DNA of 64,000 nucleotides from the NCBI GenBank assembly GCA_021832305.1, contig JAKBLB010000001.1, positions 124,001-188,000 on the forward strand. Reading direction: 5' to 3'. This DNA is from Pseudomonadota bacterium (GTDB lineage Bacteria > Pseudomonadota > Gammaproteobacteria > Burkholderiales > Ferrovaceae). Both the position numbers and the translations under genes were made by a program. The notes below the pieces were generated by a model. That model had not been told where the DNA came from and made no database searches. It saw only the letters and a program-made list of their open reading frames with translations. Positions 26,762 through 37,756 of the stretch are shown here, piece by piece; within the stretch, counting starts at the first letter, position 1, and the number at the start of each line of letters is the position of its first letter.

Positions 26762-29086
26762 ATGGCGATCCATCTCGAGGATTATCAGGAGTTACTGGCT
26801 GATTTGCCTCCATCCTGCCAGCAAGGGTTGCGCGACGAGTGGCATGAGGCCACACGGGCACTTTCGGCACGGGGTCTGGACAATTACCTCAAGGGAACGG
26901 CCGCGTTGCAACATCTGGGGCGTGGCAATGAACTGGTCCTGAGCTGGATTGAAGTGGCCCCTCAGGTGGCAAGGGCTGTGGGCGAGGAATGCCTGACGGA
27001 ACTCGTACAGATTGCTCTGGGGTTTTCGTCACGAACCTCTGGAACGGTGATCGAGCGCTTGCTGGGAACGGCTCCCGTAGCGGCCAATCGACTGGGAGAC
27101 GCCGACCTGTTTCAGTCCTATCTCCAGTTTCTCAACCATCTCCTGGGTCAGGCTCCCCGTGGGATTCGACCCATGCTCGACAATCTGGAAGTATTGCTGA
27201 ACCAGTTGACGTTGGGAGGGCTGCGCCGCTGGGCGACTTGGGGCGCCCATGCTCATCGCACCAACTATGAAGCGCAGATCGAGTATTTTGGATTGGCCTC
27301 CAAAGAATCGCTGGCCATGTTGCAAAAGGAACGCAAAGGGACGCTCTTCATCGACATCCAGCGACGGATCAACATGTATCTGCGCGCCTTGTGGGGACGG
27401 GATTTCTTTATGCGCCCCACCTCTGGAGACTATGAGCGAAGAGAAGGGTATAAACCTTACATCGAGGGTTATTTCTTTCATGTGCCCGATGCCTTTGATG
27501 ACCATGAGGGCGTTTCCGGCCTCGGTTTGTACCGTGCTGCGGCCGCCCATTGCGCCGCTCATTGGGACGCGACTACGGCTCCGATTTCGGCAGAAAACCT
27601 GAATCCCCTGCAGATGGCGTTGATCGAGATCATCGAGGACGCGCGCGTGGAAACCCTGGCCATCCGGCGTTTTCCCGGGCTGAAGCAATTGTGGGCCCAG
27701 TGTCATCATACCGAGGCACACCAGAGTTCGAGCGCAGGAGATTATTTCAACCGTCTGAGCCGGGCTCTGCTGGACCCCGCCTATCAGGACCTCGACCCTT
27801 GGATAGCGGAAGGACGACTCCTGTTTGCCCGGGCAGAAAACCTGGACGATCACCAACTTTCCTGGGATATTGGCGTTTCCCTGGCCCACACTTTCCGGGC
27901 GAAAAACATTGCCTACAATCCACGCACGGATGGACAACGTCCCCTTTATCGGGATGACAATCGTTTCATCTGGGCTTTTGAAGGGTTTGATTTCGAGGCG
28001 GCCCTGGCCGCGGGGTACGATCAACCTCGTCAGGTGCGGCGCAAGGTTAATTTGATGGAAATGGTCAATGAGATCGATACCGAACTGGCTGGGGATGATG
28101 CTCAGGAAATTTGGGTACTGGGTACGGAACTCTTTCCTTATGAGGATACGGGCGTCAGTTTCAATGAACTGGAAGGCAAGGAACCCATTTCTGATCCGTT
28201 TCATTATGTGGAGTGGGATTATCAGATTCAACTCGAGCGCCCCTCTTGGGTGACCGTTCTGGAGCGCCACTCCAAACGAGGGGATCTGGCGCTCATCGAG
28301 GACATCGCCTTTCGCAACAAGCGCTTGATTGCACGCATGAAGTTCATCCTGGATGCGATGCAACCCCAAGGAGTGACGCGTCTGCGCAAATTGGAGGAAG
28401 GAGATGATATCGACTTGAATGCGGCCATTTCCAGTACCATCGACTTGCGTATGGGCGTACAGCCTGAACCCCGCATCATGATGCGCAGTGTGCGCAAGGT
28501 GCGTGATATTTCGGTCATGGTTTTGCTGGATTTGTCTGAGTCGACCAATGACAAGGTGGCCGGACAGGATTATTCAGTGCTTGACCTGACGCGCGAGGCC
28601 ACCGTTCTGTTGGCCGATGCCATCCACAGGGTGGGGGATCCCTTCGCAATTCATGGATTCTGTTCCGATGGTCGGCACGGAGTGTCTTACTATCGTTTCA
28701 AGGATTTTGATCAGGATTATGATGATCTTCCCAAAGAACGGCTGGCGGGCATGAAGGGACAACTTTCCACGCGCATGGGTGCTGCCATTCGTCATGCGGT
28801 ACAGCATTTGAAGGGACAACGTTCAGCCAAAAAATTGTTATTGGTGTTGACGGATGGAGAACCCGCCGATGTGGATGTGCGTGACCCCCAGTATCTTCGT
28901 CACGACACCAAAAAGGCTGTGGAAGAGGCAGGACGTTCGGGGATCATGACCTACTGTTTGAGTCTCGATCCACGGGCAGACCAGTATGTTTCACGCATCT
29001 TTGGGGCCAAGAATTTTCTGGTGGTGGATCAGGTGGCGCGTCTGCCTGAGAAATTGCCTTTGCTTTATGCTGGTTTGACACGCTGA
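26762..29086 (+). CDS. cbbO: RuBisCO activase adaptor CbbO
   Basis: 774-residue partner of CbbQ. The helical N-terminal part includes a NorD/CbbO region; the C-terminal von Willebrand A domain starts near VMVLLDLSESTNDK, a MIDAS motif DxSxS, with a further site at LTDGEPADVD. The MIDAS metal contacts RuBisCO. I start at ATG 26762 (MAIHLEDYQELL), after GAGGAG; the frame extends six codons upstream without support. Confidence 0.94.
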   Translation: MAIHLEDYQELLADLPPSCQQGLRDEWHEATRALSARGLDNYLKGTAALQHLGRGNELVLSWIEVAPQVARAVGEECLTELVQIALGFSSRTSGTVIERLLGTAPVAANRLGDADLFQSYLQFLNHLLGQAPRGIRPMLDNLEVLLNQLTLGGLRRWATWGAHAHRTNYEAQIEYFGLASKESLAMLQKERKGTLFIDIQRRINMYLRALWGRDFFMRPTSGDYERREGYKPYIEGYFFHVPDAFDDHEGVSGLGLYRAAAAHCAAHWDATTAPISAENLNPLQMALIEIIEDARVETLAIRRFPGLKQLWAQCHHTEAHQSSSAGDYFNRLSRALLDPAYQDLDPWIAEGRLLFARAENLDDHQLSWDIGVSLAHTFRAKNIAYNPRTDGQRPLYRDDNRFIWAFEGFDFEAALAAGYDQPRQVRRKVNLMEMVNEIDTELAGDDAQEIWVLGTELFPYEDTGVSFNELEGKEPISDPFHYVEWDYQIQLERPSWVTVLERHSKRGDLALIEDIAFRNKRLIARMKFILDAMQPQGVTRLRKLEEGDDIDLNAAISSTIDLRMGVQPEPRIMMRSVRKVRDISVMVLLDLSESTNDKVAGQDYSVLDLTREATVLLADAIHRVGDPFAIHGFCSDGRHGVSYYRFKDFDQDYDDLPKERLAGMKGQLSTRMGAAIRHAVQHLKGQRSAKKLLLVLTDGEPADVDVRDPQYLRHDTKKAVEEAGRSGIMTYCLSLDPRADQYVSRIFGAKNFLVVDQVARLPEKLPLLYAGLTR

Positions 29087-29102
29087 CAACACAAGGACAA
29101 CT

Positions 29103-29402
29103 ATGGAACAACATTACAAAGGCGTATACTCCGATCTCAATGGGGGGATGACCCATTTGGCTCAGATCATCAAGGACGCCTGGGTGTTTGGGTTGTTGCC
29201 GGAAGATCAGGATGGCGCGGGCTGGACAGCTGGACAAATCCAGCAACTCTATGACAAGGTATCGGTGGAATGGGAGAAATATGGACATCTGCCCAGCCGT
29301 TTGACGCCTGAGTTGCGTGAACGTCACCAAAGGATCCATGAAGAGGCAGTGAAACGGGCGCGCAAGGGCGGTTGGAACCCGGAGTTGGGGGAAGATGATT
29401 GA
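29103..29402 (+). CDS. Small protein at the end of the cbb operon
   Basis: 99 residues starting MEQHYKGVYSDLNGGMTHLA, with WVFGLLPEDQDGAGWTAGQI, then a very basic helix RERHQRIHEEAVKRARKGGW. It starts 16 bp after cbbO and so is probably co-transcribed. The length and helical pattern suggest a small adaptor or DNA-binding protein. Proteins of this kind follow cbbQO in some autotrophs, but I know of no assigned function. Confidence 0.75.
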   Translation: MEQHYKGVYSDLNGGMTHLAQIIKDAWVFGLLPEDQDGAGWTAGQIQQLYDKVSVEWEKYGHLPSRLTPELRERHQRIHEEAVKRARKGGWNPELGEDD

Positions 29403-29425
29403 GCGCATCAAAAATTATCGCCCGG

Positions 29426-29454
29426 TTGGCAGGGTTGCCTTAATTGTGTATAAT
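29426..29454 (+). promoter_or_regulatory. Promoter of rpsO
   Basis: TTGGCA (29426-29431), 17-bp spacer, TATAAT (29449-29454), 43 bp before the rpsO start. Confidence 0.75.
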
Positions 29455-29497
29455 CCTGTGTTTTTCAGACGCATCCCTACCGTATTTGGAGAATGAC

Positions 29498-29767
29498 ATG
29501 GCTTCCATCGCTGCTCATAAAGCGCAGATCATGAAGGACTTTCAGCGTACCCCTCAAGACACCGGTTCAACCGAGGTCCAGGTGGCACTGTTGACTCATC
29601 GCATCAATCATCTGACTGAGCACTTCAAAACCCATGTCAAGGACCACCATTCCCGTCGTGGTTTGCTCAAATTGGTCAGTCAGCGCCGCAGTTTGTTGGA
29701 TTACTTCAAGCGCGTCAATATGGAAGGCTATCGCCAACTCATTACCAGTTTGGGTCTGCGTAAGTAA
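29498..29767 (+). CDS. rpsO: 30S ribosomal protein S15
   Basis: 89-residue S15, exact family length, binding 16S rRNA in the platform. Conserved segments are [39 protein letters not shown] and [12 protein letters not shown]. Start ATG 29498 after GGAGAATG. Classic neighbour of pnp; S15 often represses its own translation. Confidence 0.98.
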   Translation: MASIAAHKAQIMKDFQRTPQDTGSTEVQVALLTHRINHLTEHFKTHVKDHHSRRGLLKLVSQRRSLLDYFKRVNMEGYRQLITSLGLRK

Positions 29768-29794
29768 CCTCAGGTGAAGAGAGGCTGATTTGAG

Positions 29795-29829
29795 ATGCGG
29801 TGCGAGGTGATGGGCGCACCGCATTTTTG
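29795..29829 (+). terminator. Terminator between rpsO and pnp
   Basis: Perfect 10-bp stem ATGCGGTGCG/CGCACCGCAT with a 10-nt loop, then five T residues. Read-through or RNase III processing here would affect pnp. Confidence 0.8.
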
Positions 29830-29875
29830 TTTCTTATACTGAATGTAACAATCTATTGATAGTGAGGATGAACTC

Positions 29876-31978
29876 GTGAATCCGATTCGTAAGACATTTA
29901 CCCTGGGCCGCCATCAAGTTACTCTTGAAACTGGAGAAATTGCCAGACAGGCCGATGGTGCCGTGATGGTATCCATGGAGGATACCGTGGTTCTGGTAAC
30001 CTGCGTGGCCCTGAAGAAAGCCAAGGTGGGTCAGGATTTCTTTCCCTTGACAGTGGACTATCAGGAGCGATTTTACGCAAGCGGGCGTATTCCCGGGGGC
30101 TTCTTCAAACGCGAAGGGCGTCCTTCCGAAAAGGAGACGCTGACTTCCCGTCTGATCGATCGCCCATTGCGGCCCTTGTTTCCGGAAGGGTTCTATAATG
30201 AAGTTCAGATCGTGGCAACGGTGATGTCCTGCAATCCGGAAATCGATCCGGACATTCCCGCCATGATCGGGGCTTCTGCCGCTGTTGCATTGGCGGGGGT
30301 TCCTTTCAGCGGCCCCCTCGGGGCAGCCCGGGTGGGCTATGTGGATGGCCAGTTTGTGCTGAATCCTACCGCGACCGAGTTGACTCAGTCGAAGATGGAC
30401 CTGGTGGTGGCCGGGACGGCAGATGCGGTCCTGATGGTGGAGTCCGAAGCCAGCGAATTGTCCGAAGAGGTCATGCTGGGTGCCGTGGTCTACGGGCATG
30501 AACAAATGCAGGTCGTCATCAATGCCATCAATGAATTGGCTGATGAAGCGGGCAAGGAACCTTGGGAATGGGCACCACCGGCACAGGATGGAGACCTGGT
30601 GGCACGCCTTGAAACATTGGCCCTGAATTCCTTGCGTGAAGCCTACCGGATTCGCGCAAAACAGGCGCGTACGGAGCGTATCGAGGCCATTCGAAGCGAA
30701 GTCTTACCGCAACTTCTGTCCGCCGATGCAGATGCAGACCAGCAAAATCAAGTGCGTAACCTCTTTGGTGCATTGGAAGCGCGTATCGTGCGAAACCAGA
30801 TCCTGGATGGAGAACCTCGTATCGATGGGCGCGACACCCGTACGGTCCGGCCCATTACCATCCGTATGGGGGTCCTACCCCGTACCCATGGCTCCGTTTT
30901 GTTTACGCGGGGAGAAACTCAGGCTCTGGTGATCGCGACTCTTGGCACTGGGCGCGACGAACAGATCATCGACGCGATCCAGGGAGAATACAAGGATCGC
31001 TTCATGCTCCATTATAATTTTCCCCCCTATTCCACCGGTGAGACAGGACGGGTTGGTAGCCCAAAACGGCGCGAAATCGGTCATGGACGTTTGGCGAAGA
31101 GGGCTTTGGTGGCAACCTTACCCACGCCGGAAGAGTTTTCCTACACGCTTCGTGTGGTCTCCGAAATCACCGAATCCAACGGGTCGAGTTCCATGGCTTC
31201 GGTGTGCGGTGGATCCCTTGCGCTGATGGATGCGGGGGTTCCGGTCAAGGCCCATACGGCGGGCGTGGCCATGGGATTGATCAAGGAAGGGAATCGTTTT
31301 GCCGTGCTGACGGACATTCTGGGTGATGAAGATCATCTGGGTGATATGGACTTCAAAGTGGCCGGTACAGAGCAGGGTGTCACCGCTCTGCAAATGGATA
31401 TCAAGATCACGGGAATCACCAAGGAGATCATGCAGGTGGCGCTGGCTCAAGCGCGTGAAGGCCGTATCCATATTCTGGGGTTGATGAAACAGGCGATGCC
31501 CATGGTGCGTGAAGAGTTGTCAAGTTTTGCGCCACGCATCCTGACTCTCAAGATCAACCCGGAAAAAATTCGGGATGTGATCGGTAAGGGTGGGGCCGTG
31601 ATCCGCGCACTGACTGAAGAAACCGGCACGACGATCGATATTCAGGAAGATGGCACGGTCAACATTGCCTGCCTGACCTCGGAAGCCGGGGCTATGGCCA
31701 AGAAACGCATCGAAGAGATCACGGCAGAGGTGGAAGTAGGCAAGGTCTATGAAGGTACCGTCCTGAAGTTGCTCGACTTTGGCGCGATCGTGAGTGTTCT
31801 TCCTGGCCGGGATGGATTGCTGCATATTTCCCAGATAGCCCATGAGCGAGTCAATGCCGTCGGAGATTATCTCAAGGAAGGGCAGCAAATCAAGGTCAAG
31901 GTGCTGGAGGCGGATGAAAAGGGCCGTTTGCGTCTCAGCCTCAAGGCATTGTTGGAACTTCCTGTGGTTGCGGATTGA
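29876..31978 (+). CDS. pnp: Polyribonucleotide nucleotidyltransferase
   Basis: 700-residue 3'-5' phosphorolytic exoribonuclease of the RNA degradosome. Two RNase PH domains carry [19 protein letters not shown] and [10 protein letters not shown](T). A KH domain ([20 protein letters not shown]) and an S1 domain ([20 protein letters not shown]) follow. GTG start ([10 protein letters not shown]). Full length. Confidence 0.97.
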   Translation: MNPIRKTFTLGRHQVTLETGEIARQADGAVMVSMEDTVVLVTCVALKKAKVGQDFFPLTVDYQERFYASGRIPGGFFKREGRPSEKETLTSRLIDRPLRPLFPEGFYNEVQIVATVMSCNPEIDPDIPAMIGASAAVALAGVPFSGPLGAARVGYVDGQFVLNPTATELTQSKMDLVVAGTADAVLMVESEASELSEEVMLGAVVYGHEQMQVVINAINELADEAGKEPWEWAPPAQDGDLVARLETLALNSLREAYRIRAKQARTERIEAIRSEVLPQLLSADADADQQNQVRNLFGALEARIVRNQILDGEPRIDGRDTRTVRPITIRMGVLPRTHGSVLFTRGETQALVIATLGTGRDEQIIDAIQGEYKDRFMLHYNFPPYSTGETGRVGSPKRREIGHGRLAKRALVATLPTPEEFSYTLRVVSEITESNGSSSMASVCGGSLALMDAGVPVKAHTAGVAMGLIKEGNRFAVLTDILGDEDHLGDMDFKVAGTEQGVTALQMDIKITGITKEIMQVALAQAREGRIHILGLMKQAMPMVREELSSFAPRILTLKINPEKIRDVIGKGGAVIRALTEETGTTIDIQEDGTVNIACLTSEAGAMAKKRIEEITAEVEVGKVYEGTVLKLLDFGAIVSVLPGRDGLLHISQIAHERVNAVGDYLKEGQQIKVKVLEADEKGRLRLSLKALLELPVVAD

Positions 31979-32039
31979 ACTTCGTGATAGGATGAGTAGG
32001 CCGAAAGGTCTGTCTGGAATGTTGATACGGTGAATTGCC

Positions 32040-32462
32040 ATGGTTGAAGCCACGTTGAAACAATTTTCTCCCTATGTTCCGAAAGAGGGAGAAACGTACA
32101 TGAATGACCTGCAACTGGCCCATTTTCGGCATCTGTTGGAGAGTTGGAAGGCGGAACTGGGTCAGGACATCGACCGAACGGTCCATACCATGCAGGATGA
32201 AGCAACCGTTTTTGCCGATCCCAACGATCGTGCCAGCCAGGAGTCGGATATGGCCCTGGAGTTGCGCAACCGCGATCGTGAACGCAAGTTGATCAAAAAA
32301 ATTGATGAAACCATCGTCAAAATAGAAGCAGGTGACTATGGCTACTGCGAAAGTTGTGGGGTCGAAATCGGGATCAAACGTCTTCAGGCACGACCCACCG
32401 CCAGTTTGTGTATCGATTGCAAACAACTGGAAGAGATGCGCGAGCGTCAGGTCGCCAAATAA
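32040..32462 (+). CDS. dksA: RNA polymerase-binding factor DksA
   Basis: 140-residue stringent-response factor that enters the polymerase secondary channel and amplifies ppGpp effects. The coiled-coil tip region has DEATVFADPNDRASQESD with the two functional Asp residues. The C4 zinc finger is CESCGVEIGIKRLQ...CIDC. The length and N-terminal FSPYVPKEGETYMNDLQLAH match the betaproteobacterial form. Confidence 0.94.
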   Translation: MVEATLKQFSPYVPKEGETYMNDLQLAHFRHLLESWKAELGQDIDRTVHTMQDEATVFADPNDRASQESDMALELRNRDRERKLIKKIDETIVKIEAGDYGYCESCGVEIGIKRLQARPTASLCIDCKQLEEMRERQVAK

Positions 32463-32516
32463 TTTCAGTGTGTTCTTTTCGTCTGGGGTGACACAGTGCC
32501 TGATAAAGGCACTGCT

Positions 32517-33134
32517 TCAGAGGCGCACGAGAGGTTTCAGAAGTGTCCATCCCAAATCCCAATGTTCCAAAGGCGACCGTTGGAACTGACTGGAACTGAA
32601 TTGATGCCAGCGCCCGATGACGACATTCATCAGTAGATTTGCTTGCACCGCAATAGCACGGTCGCTGGATATTTCTCCGTGAGTGACTGCAAGGCGCAGA
32701 CTTTGGCGTATCGAGGCTTCCAATCGTTCACAGAGTTGTACGATGCGGACCAGGAGCCGTTCATTTTCATGATGCAGGACTTCTCCTGTCAGGACACGGG
32801 TCATGCCGGGATTCTTGTCTGAAAAAGCCAGGAGTAACGTCAAAGTGGCCTCTACCTGGGCCAAACCCGAAGGTAACTCGACGGCGATACGATTGATGCG
32901 GGTAAACAGGGTTTGTTCGATAAATTCGATCAACCCTTCATACATTTTGGCTTTGCTGGAAAAATGGCGGTACAGGGCGGCCTCGGACACTTGCAAATGG
33001 CGAGCCAGAAGTGCGGTGGTGATTTTTTCGGGTTGGGGACGTTCCAGCAGAAATGCCAACATGCGCAGGATTTCTTGACGGCGTTCTCCCGCTTTGGAAC
33101 GGGGGTGGGAAACGGGGGGGGCCGGGGTGGACAT
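32517..33134 (-). CDS. slmA: Nucleoid occlusion factor SlmA (TetR family)
   Basis: 205-residue TetR-family protein that blocks FtsZ ring assembly over the nucleoid. N-terminal helix-turn-helix ITTALLARHLQVSEAALYRH and the SlmA-specific HFSSKAKMYEGLIEFIEQTL are present. It converges with dksA and is divergent from yebC (156 bp). Confidence 0.85.
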   Translation of the reverse strand: MSTPAPPVSHPRSKAGERRQEILRMLAFLLERPQPEKITTALLARHLQVSEAALYRHFSSKAKMYEGLIEFIEQTLFTRINRIAVELPSGLAQVEATLTLLLAFSDKNPGMTRVLTGEVLHHENERLLVRIVQLCERLEASIRQSLRLAVTHGEISSDRAIAVQANLLMNVVIGRWHQFSSSQFQRSPLEHWDLGWTLLKPLVRL

Positions 33135-33290
33135 GGTGCATTGTATGGGCAGGAATGCCGTTGGATGAAAGGTGCATTATAGCGAACCCGGCTTGAATCT
33201 AGAGTGTTTCGTTTTTCAACCCCTGCCAGGCCTCATCGAGCGTGTTAAAATGAGGGCCGTTTCCATCATTCAGTCAGAGGTCAGTGCATC

Positions 33291-34016
33291 GTGGCAGGAC
33301 ATTCCAAATGGGCCAATATCAAGCACAAGAAAGCTGCCACCGATGCAAAACGGGGCAAGATTTTTACCCGACTCATCAAGGAAATTACCGTGGCTGCGCG
33401 CATGGGTGGCGGTGAGGTCGGGAGTAATCCGAGATTGCGTTTGGCAGTGGACAAAGCCTATGACCAGAACATGCCCAAGGACACCATCGAACGTGCTATC
33501 AAGCGGGGAAGTGGCGATTTGGAAGGTGTCAATTACGAGGAAATACGCTATGAAGGGTATGGAATCAACGGGGCAGCAGTGATGGTGGATTGCCTGACGG
33601 ATAACCGGACTCGTACCGTGGCCGATGTGCGCCATGCTTTTACCAAGTATGGAGGCAATTTGGGGACGGATGGCTCCGTATCCTTCCTGTTCGTCCATTG
33701 CGGACAAATGCTTTTTTCTCCGGGAACGGATGAAGATCGACTGATGGAAGCCGCTCTCGAAGCGGGGGCCGACGATGTTCTCCACCATGAGGATGACAGT
33801 TTGGAAGTGGTGACCCCACCCTATGAATTCAGTGCCATTCGACAAGCCCTGGAAAAAAGTGGATTCAATGCGGAATTTGCTGAAGTGACCATGAAACCCC
33901 AGAATGAGGTGGAGTTTTCCGGAGATGAGGCTGTGCGTATGCAGAAACTGATAGATGCGCTGGAGTCCCTCGATGATGTGCAGGCGGTGTATACCACCGC
34001 CCTCTTGTCCGAGTGA
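33291..34016 (+). CDS. yebC: YebC/PmpR family protein
   Basis: 241-residue member of the YebC/TACO1 family, which includes transcription regulators and ribosome-rescue factors for proline-rich stretches. It begins with GTG, then [20 protein letters not shown], as in all family members. It is the first gene of the ruvCAB-tol block: its stop abuts the ruvC start. Confidence 0.94.
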   Translation: MAGHSKWANIKHKKAATDAKRGKIFTRLIKEITVAARMGGGEVGSNPRLRLAVDKAYDQNMPKDTIERAIKRGSGDLEGVNYEEIRYEGYGINGAAVMVDCLTDNRTRTVADVRHAFTKYGGNLGTDGSVSFLFVHCGQMLFSPGTDEDRLMEAALEAGADDVLHHEDDSLEVVTPPYEFSAIRQALEKSGFNAEFAEVTMKPQNEVEFSGDEAVRMQKLIDALESLDDVQAVYTTALLSE

Positions 34017-34571
34017 ATGGCGGCCTTGCGTATTCTGGGCGTAGATCCCGGCCTGCGTTGTACCGGGTTTGGGATCATCGAAGTGTCCCGGAAGGGAAAT
34101 GACCCTGAATATGTGACCAGCGGAACCATCACCACGCCCTTTCCCGCGGCTCTGGCGGCGCGCATCAAGGTGCTTCATACGGGTTTGACGAGCATCATCG
34201 AACGTTATCAACCTCAGGTCATGGCGATTGAAATCGTCTTTGTCAATGTGAATCCTCAAGCCACCTTGTTGTTGGGTCAGGCTCGTGGTGCCTTGTTGGC
34301 GGCCGCGGTCATGCACGACCTCGAAGTACATGAATATACGGCCCTGCAGGTCAAACAGGCCGTGGTAGGGCATGGTCATGCCAGCAAGGATCAGGTTCAG
34401 GCCATGGTCATGCGTCTGCTCAAATTGACCGAGGCTCCTCGGACCGATCCTGCCGATGCTTTGGCCTGCGCGCTGCGGCATGCCCATGGAGATTCTCTGG
34501 CACCGGCCGCAGCAGGGCGCCGATCTACCCGCTGGCGTTCATTGCCGGGATACACAGGAAGTTCTTCATGA
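34017..34571 (+). CDS. ruvC: Holliday junction resolvase RuvC
   Basis: 184-residue resolvase dimer subunit. Catalytic acids are visible in [26 protein letters not shown] and [15 protein letters not shown]. Overlaps ruvA by ATGA. The tail after HAHG is Arg-rich and slightly extended. Confidence 0.95.
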   Translation: MAALRILGVDPGLRCTGFGIIEVSRKGNDPEYVTSGTITTPFPAALAARIKVLHTGLTSIIERYQPQVMAIEIVFVNVNPQATLLLGQARGALLAAAVMHDLEVHEYTALQVKQAVVGHGHASKDQVQAMVMRLLKLTEAPRTDPADALACALRHAHGDSLAPAAAGRRSTRWRSLPGYTGSSS

Positions 34572-35158
34572 TCGGACGTCTGCGTGGAATTGTGGTGCAC
34601 CAGGCGCCTCCCTGGGTTGTGCTGGAGGTACAGGGGGTAGGATATGAACTGGAAGTTCCTTTGGGAACCTTTGCGCGTTTGCCCACGGACGATGTGACCA
34701 TATGCTTTTTGACCCACCTCGTGGTTCGGGAAGACGCACATCTTCTGTATGGTTTTCTGGACGAAGATGAGCGACAGGTTTTTCGTCAACTACTGAAAAT
34801 CAGCGGGGTGGGGCCTCGTCTTGCGTTGGCGGTGCTGTCCGGACTTTCTGTGAGCGCCTTGGGGCAAGCCGTGGAACGGCAGGAAGTCGATCTCTTGATG
34901 CGCATTCCCGGTATCGGAAAAAAAACCGCCCAGAGGCTCCTTTTGGAACTGAAAGAAAAATTGATCGTACCCACCCTGCCCGAAGCGCCTTCTTCCGGTG
35001 GCGTTACGCTCCATGGGGAATTGGCGCAAGCCCTGAGCGGATTGGGTTACCACGATCGTGAAATTCAATGGGCCTTGAAGCAATTACCAGCGGAAGGTTT
35101 GACTCTGGAACAGGGCATTCGTCAGACTTTGGGCTGGCTGGCGCGTCGGGAGTCCTGA
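34568..35158 (+). CDS. ruvA: Holliday junction DNA helicase subunit RuvA
   Basis: 196-residue junction-binding subunit. OB-fold N-terminus ([20 protein letters not shown]), tandem helix-hairpin-helix motifs ([39 protein letters not shown]) and a C-terminal RuvB-binding domain. 33 bp before ruvB. Confidence 0.96.
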   Translation: MIGRLRGIVVHQAPPWVVLEVQGVGYELEVPLGTFARLPTDDVTICFLTHLVVREDAHLLYGFLDEDERQVFRQLLKISGVGPRLALAVLSGLSVSALGQAVERQEVDLLMRIPGIGKKTAQRLLLELKEKLIVPTLPEAPSSGGVTLHGELAQALSGLGYHDREIQWALKQLPAEGLTLEQGIRQTLGWLARRES

Positions 35159-35191
35159 TCCGATGGCGAGATCCATGGTGAGGGAAAGGAA

Positions 35192-36238
35192 ATGATCGAA
35201 CAGGATCGCCTAGTCCACGGGCAGTTGGAGTCGCGCCAGGAAGAAGTTCAGGAGCGGGCATTGCGTCCGCGCCAACTGGACGATTATGTGGGACAGCAAA
35301 AAGTGCGCGCCCAACTGGAAATTTTCATCGAGGCGGCGCGTCGGCGGAAAGAACCCCTGGACCATGTCTTGTTGTTCGGTCCGCCTGGGCTTGGCAAGAC
35401 GACCCTGGCGCATATCATAGCTCGTGAAATGGGCGTCAATTTGCGTCAAACGTCGGGGCCGGTGCTGGAACGTGCAGGGGATCTGGTGGCTCTGTTGACT
35501 CATCTGGAGTCCAACGATGTGCTGTTCATCGATGAGATTCATCGCCTGAGTCCGGTGGTCGAAGAAATTCTTTATCCGGCCCTCGAAGACTACCAGATCG
35601 ATATCATGATTGGAGAAGGGCCGGCAGCCCGTTCCATCAAACTGGATCTGCCTCCATTCACTCTGGTGGGGGCAACCACGCGCGCCGGGATGCTGACCAA
35701 TCCTTTGCGTGATCGATTCGGAATCGTGGCCCGGCTCGAGTTTTATACGGAAGATGAATTGTCCTTGATCGTGACTCGTTCGGCCCGTTTACTGGGAATG
35801 GACATGGACGAAGCGGGAACCCGTGAGGTGGCACGACGTTCCCGAGGGACGCCCCGTATTGCCAATCGGTTGTTGAGACGGGTTCGAGACTATGCGGAAG
35901 TACGTTCGCAAGGGTGCGTCACACAGGCGGTAGCAGATGCAGGTTTGAAATTGCTGGAAGTGGATGACAAAGGATTGGATATGATGGACCGCAAGTTGTT
36001 GCAGACGGTCATCGAGAAGTTTGCCGGTGGACCGGTGGGGGTGGATACCCTGGCTGCTGCCATTGGAGAAGAGCGAGATACCATCGAGGATGTGCTGGAA
36101 CCTTATCTGATCCAGCAAGGATACTTGCAACGTACGGCGCGTGGGCGCATGGCAACGGCGGTCGCTTTCCATCACTTTGGCTTGCCTTCGTCGGGAGGAA
36201 AAACCATCGGTGAACTGACTCTGGAGGACCTCTCATGA
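35192..36238 (+). CDS. ruvB: Holliday junction DNA helicase subunit RuvB
   Basis: 348-residue AAA+ motor for branch migration. [20 protein letters not shown], Walker [14 protein letters not shown], Walker [15 protein letters not shown], sensor [21 protein letters not shown]-terminal winged helix follows ([17 protein letters not shown]). Overlaps ybgC by ATGA. Confidence 0.97.
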   Translation: MIEQDRLVHGQLESRQEEVQERALRPRQLDDYVGQQKVRAQLEIFIEAARRRKEPLDHVLLFGPPGLGKTTLAHIIAREMGVNLRQTSGPVLERAGDLVALLTHLESNDVLFIDEIHRLSPVVEEILYPALEDYQIDIMIGEGPAARSIKLDLPPFTLVGATTRAGMLTNPLRDRFGIVARLEFYTEDELSLIVTRSARLLGMDMDEAGTREVARRSRGTPRIANRLLRRVRDYAEVRSQGCVTQAVADAGLKLLEVDDKGLDMMDRKLLQTVIEKFAGGPVGVDTLAAAIGEERDTIEDVLEPYLIQQGYLQRTARGRMATAVAFHHFGLPSSGGKTIGELTLEDLS

Positions 36239-36645
36239 ATTCCGGTCGAACCGAGGTCCCTGTCAGGATCTATCATGAGGATACGGATGCCGGCGGGGTC
36301 GTTTATCATGCCAACTATTTGTGTTATATGGAGCGGGCTCGTACGGATTGGTTGCATGAACGGGGTTTTGATCATGATCGTGTCGCGCGTGAGCATGGGG
36401 TTTTGTTCGTGGTTCGCAGTATCGAAATCAAATTCCAGCGTCCTGCCCGTTTGGGGGATAACTTGCTGGCTGTGGCGGAACTGGCAGGGGTGCGCCATGG
36501 TCTGATGACGTTCCGGCAGACGGTCATGCGGGGACCACAAAGTTTGGTACGTGCACAGGTGACGGTGGCCTGTGTGAAGGTGGAGGATTTTACGGTAGCG
36601 GTCATACCGCCTGCCTTGGCGCATTTTCTGGGAGTGAAAGGGTGA
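36235..36645 (+). CDS. ybgC: YbgC family acyl-CoA thioesterase
   Basis: 136-residue hot-dog thioesterase (4-hydroxybenzoyl-CoA thioesterase type). The motif [20 protein letters not shown] holds the catalytic Asp. First gene of the Tol-Pal operon; it overlaps tolQ by GTGA. It is thought to act on short-chain or phospholipid-derived acyl-CoA. Confidence 0.93.
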   Translation: MNSGRTEVPVRIYHEDTDAGGVVYHANYLCYMERARTDWLHERGFDHDRVAREHGVLFVVRSIEIKFQRPARLGDNLLAVAELAGVRHGLMTFRQTVMRGPQSLVRAQVTVACVKVEDFTVAVIPPALAHFLGVKG

Positions 36646-37337
36646 ACATTACTTCGGATATTTCGTTGGTCAGTCTGGTGCTTCAGGCCAGTGTTCTGGT
36701 CCAGATCGTGTTGGGGTTACTATTGCTGATATCGTTGCTGTCCTGGACCTATATCTTTACGAAAATGCTGACCCTGGGCAAGGCGCGTCGTCAAACCGCC
36801 AAATTTGAAGAAGAGTTCTGGGCGACTTCGGATATCGGTGCTCTTTACCAGCGAGCCTCGGGGCATAATGAAAACAGCGGGGCACTGGAGCGGATTTTTG
36901 AATCCGGCTATCGGGAGTTTCTTCGTCATCGCAAATCCGGGACCCAGGAGACGGGCGCTGTCACCAGCGGGGTGCAACGGGCCATGAAAGCCACTTTTCA
37001 GCGTGAAACCGATCGCCTTGAATCGCATCTGGCTTTTCTGGCGACAGTGGGGTCGGTCAGCCCTTATGTGGGATTGTTCGGGACGGTATGGGGGATCATG
37101 AACGCCTTTCGCGGTCTGGCCAATGTCGGTCAGGCAACGTTGGCTCATGTGGCGCCCGGTATCGCTGAAGCCCTGGTGGCCACCGCAATGGGGTTATTTG
37201 CGGCAATTCCTGCGGTCGTGGCCTATAATCGTTACGCCCATGATACGGACCGGTTGTCCAGTCGTTTTGAAAGTTTCATGGAGGAGTTCTCCAACATCCT
37301 GCAGCGCCAGTTCAAACCCTCTCAAAACGGACGTTGA
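36642..37337 (+). CDS. tolQ: Tol-Pal system motor protein TolQ
   Basis: 231-residue inner-membrane MotA/TolQ/ExbB proton channel subunit with three membrane helices: one near residues 15-37, and a pair with TVGSVSPYVGLFGTVWGIMN and IAEALVATAMGLFAAIPAVV. Works with TolR to energise TolA. GTG start overlapping ybgC. Confidence 0.96.
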   Translation: MNITSDISLVSLVLQASVLVQIVLGLLLLISLLSWTYIFTKMLTLGKARRQTAKFEEEFWATSDIGALYQRASGHNENSGALERIFESGYREFLRHRKSGTQETGAVTSGVQRAMKATFQRETDRLESHLAFLATVGSVSPYVGLFGTVWGIMNAFRGLANVGQATLAHVAPGIAEALVATAMGLFAAIPAVVAYNRYAHDTDRLSSRFESFMEEFSNILQRQFKPSQNGR

Positions 37338-37339
37338 TC

Positions 37340-37756
37340 ATGGCACGTAAACCACGGCGCATGATGAGTCAGATCAATGTGGTCCCCTACATTGACGTCA
37401 TGCTGGTGCTCCTGGTCATTTTTATGGTGACGGCCCCCATGATCAATCCGGGACAGGTGGATCTGCCTTCGGTGGGTCAGAATCTGGCTCAGTCACAGGA
37501 TCCGGTGCAGGTGATCCTGCATCTGGATGGTCACTTGACAGTCCGGAATTCCCGTCAGGGTAGTGAGGAACAGGGCATGACCCGCGCTCAGTTGGTGGAC
37601 CAGATGGTGGCCTTGCATCGCACAGAACCGGATCGTCCAGTGGTGATTGCGGCAGATCGTGCGGTACGCTATGAAGAAGTCCTACAAGTCATGGATCTGC
37701 TCAAAAAAGCCGATATCAAGCGAATTGGTTTGCTGGCGCGGGGGCGCTCCGGTTGA
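37340..37756 (+). CDS. tolR: Tol-Pal system protein TolR
   Basis: 138-residue ExbD/TolR family stator. The single membrane helix INVVPYIDVMLVLLVIFMVT carries the proton-relay Asp. A periplasmic domain follows. ATG at 37340 is two bases past the tolQ stop; an in-frame TTG at 37334 would overlap it. Confidence 0.95.
   Translation: MARKPRRMMSQINVVPYIDVMLVLLVIFMVTAPMINPGQVDLPSVGQNLAQSQDPVQVILHLDGHLTVRNSRQGSEEQGMTRAQLVDQMVALHRTEPDRPVVIAADRAVRYEEVLQVMDLLKKADIKRIGLLARGRSG

Noticed and set aside
27029-28369. 446-codon open frame antisense to cbbO
   Set aside because: Shadow of the cbbO reading frame; composition is not protein-like.
33270-34487. 405-codon open frame antisense to yebC and ruvC
   Set aside because: Covers two well-conserved plus-strand genes and has His/Gln-rich shadow composition.
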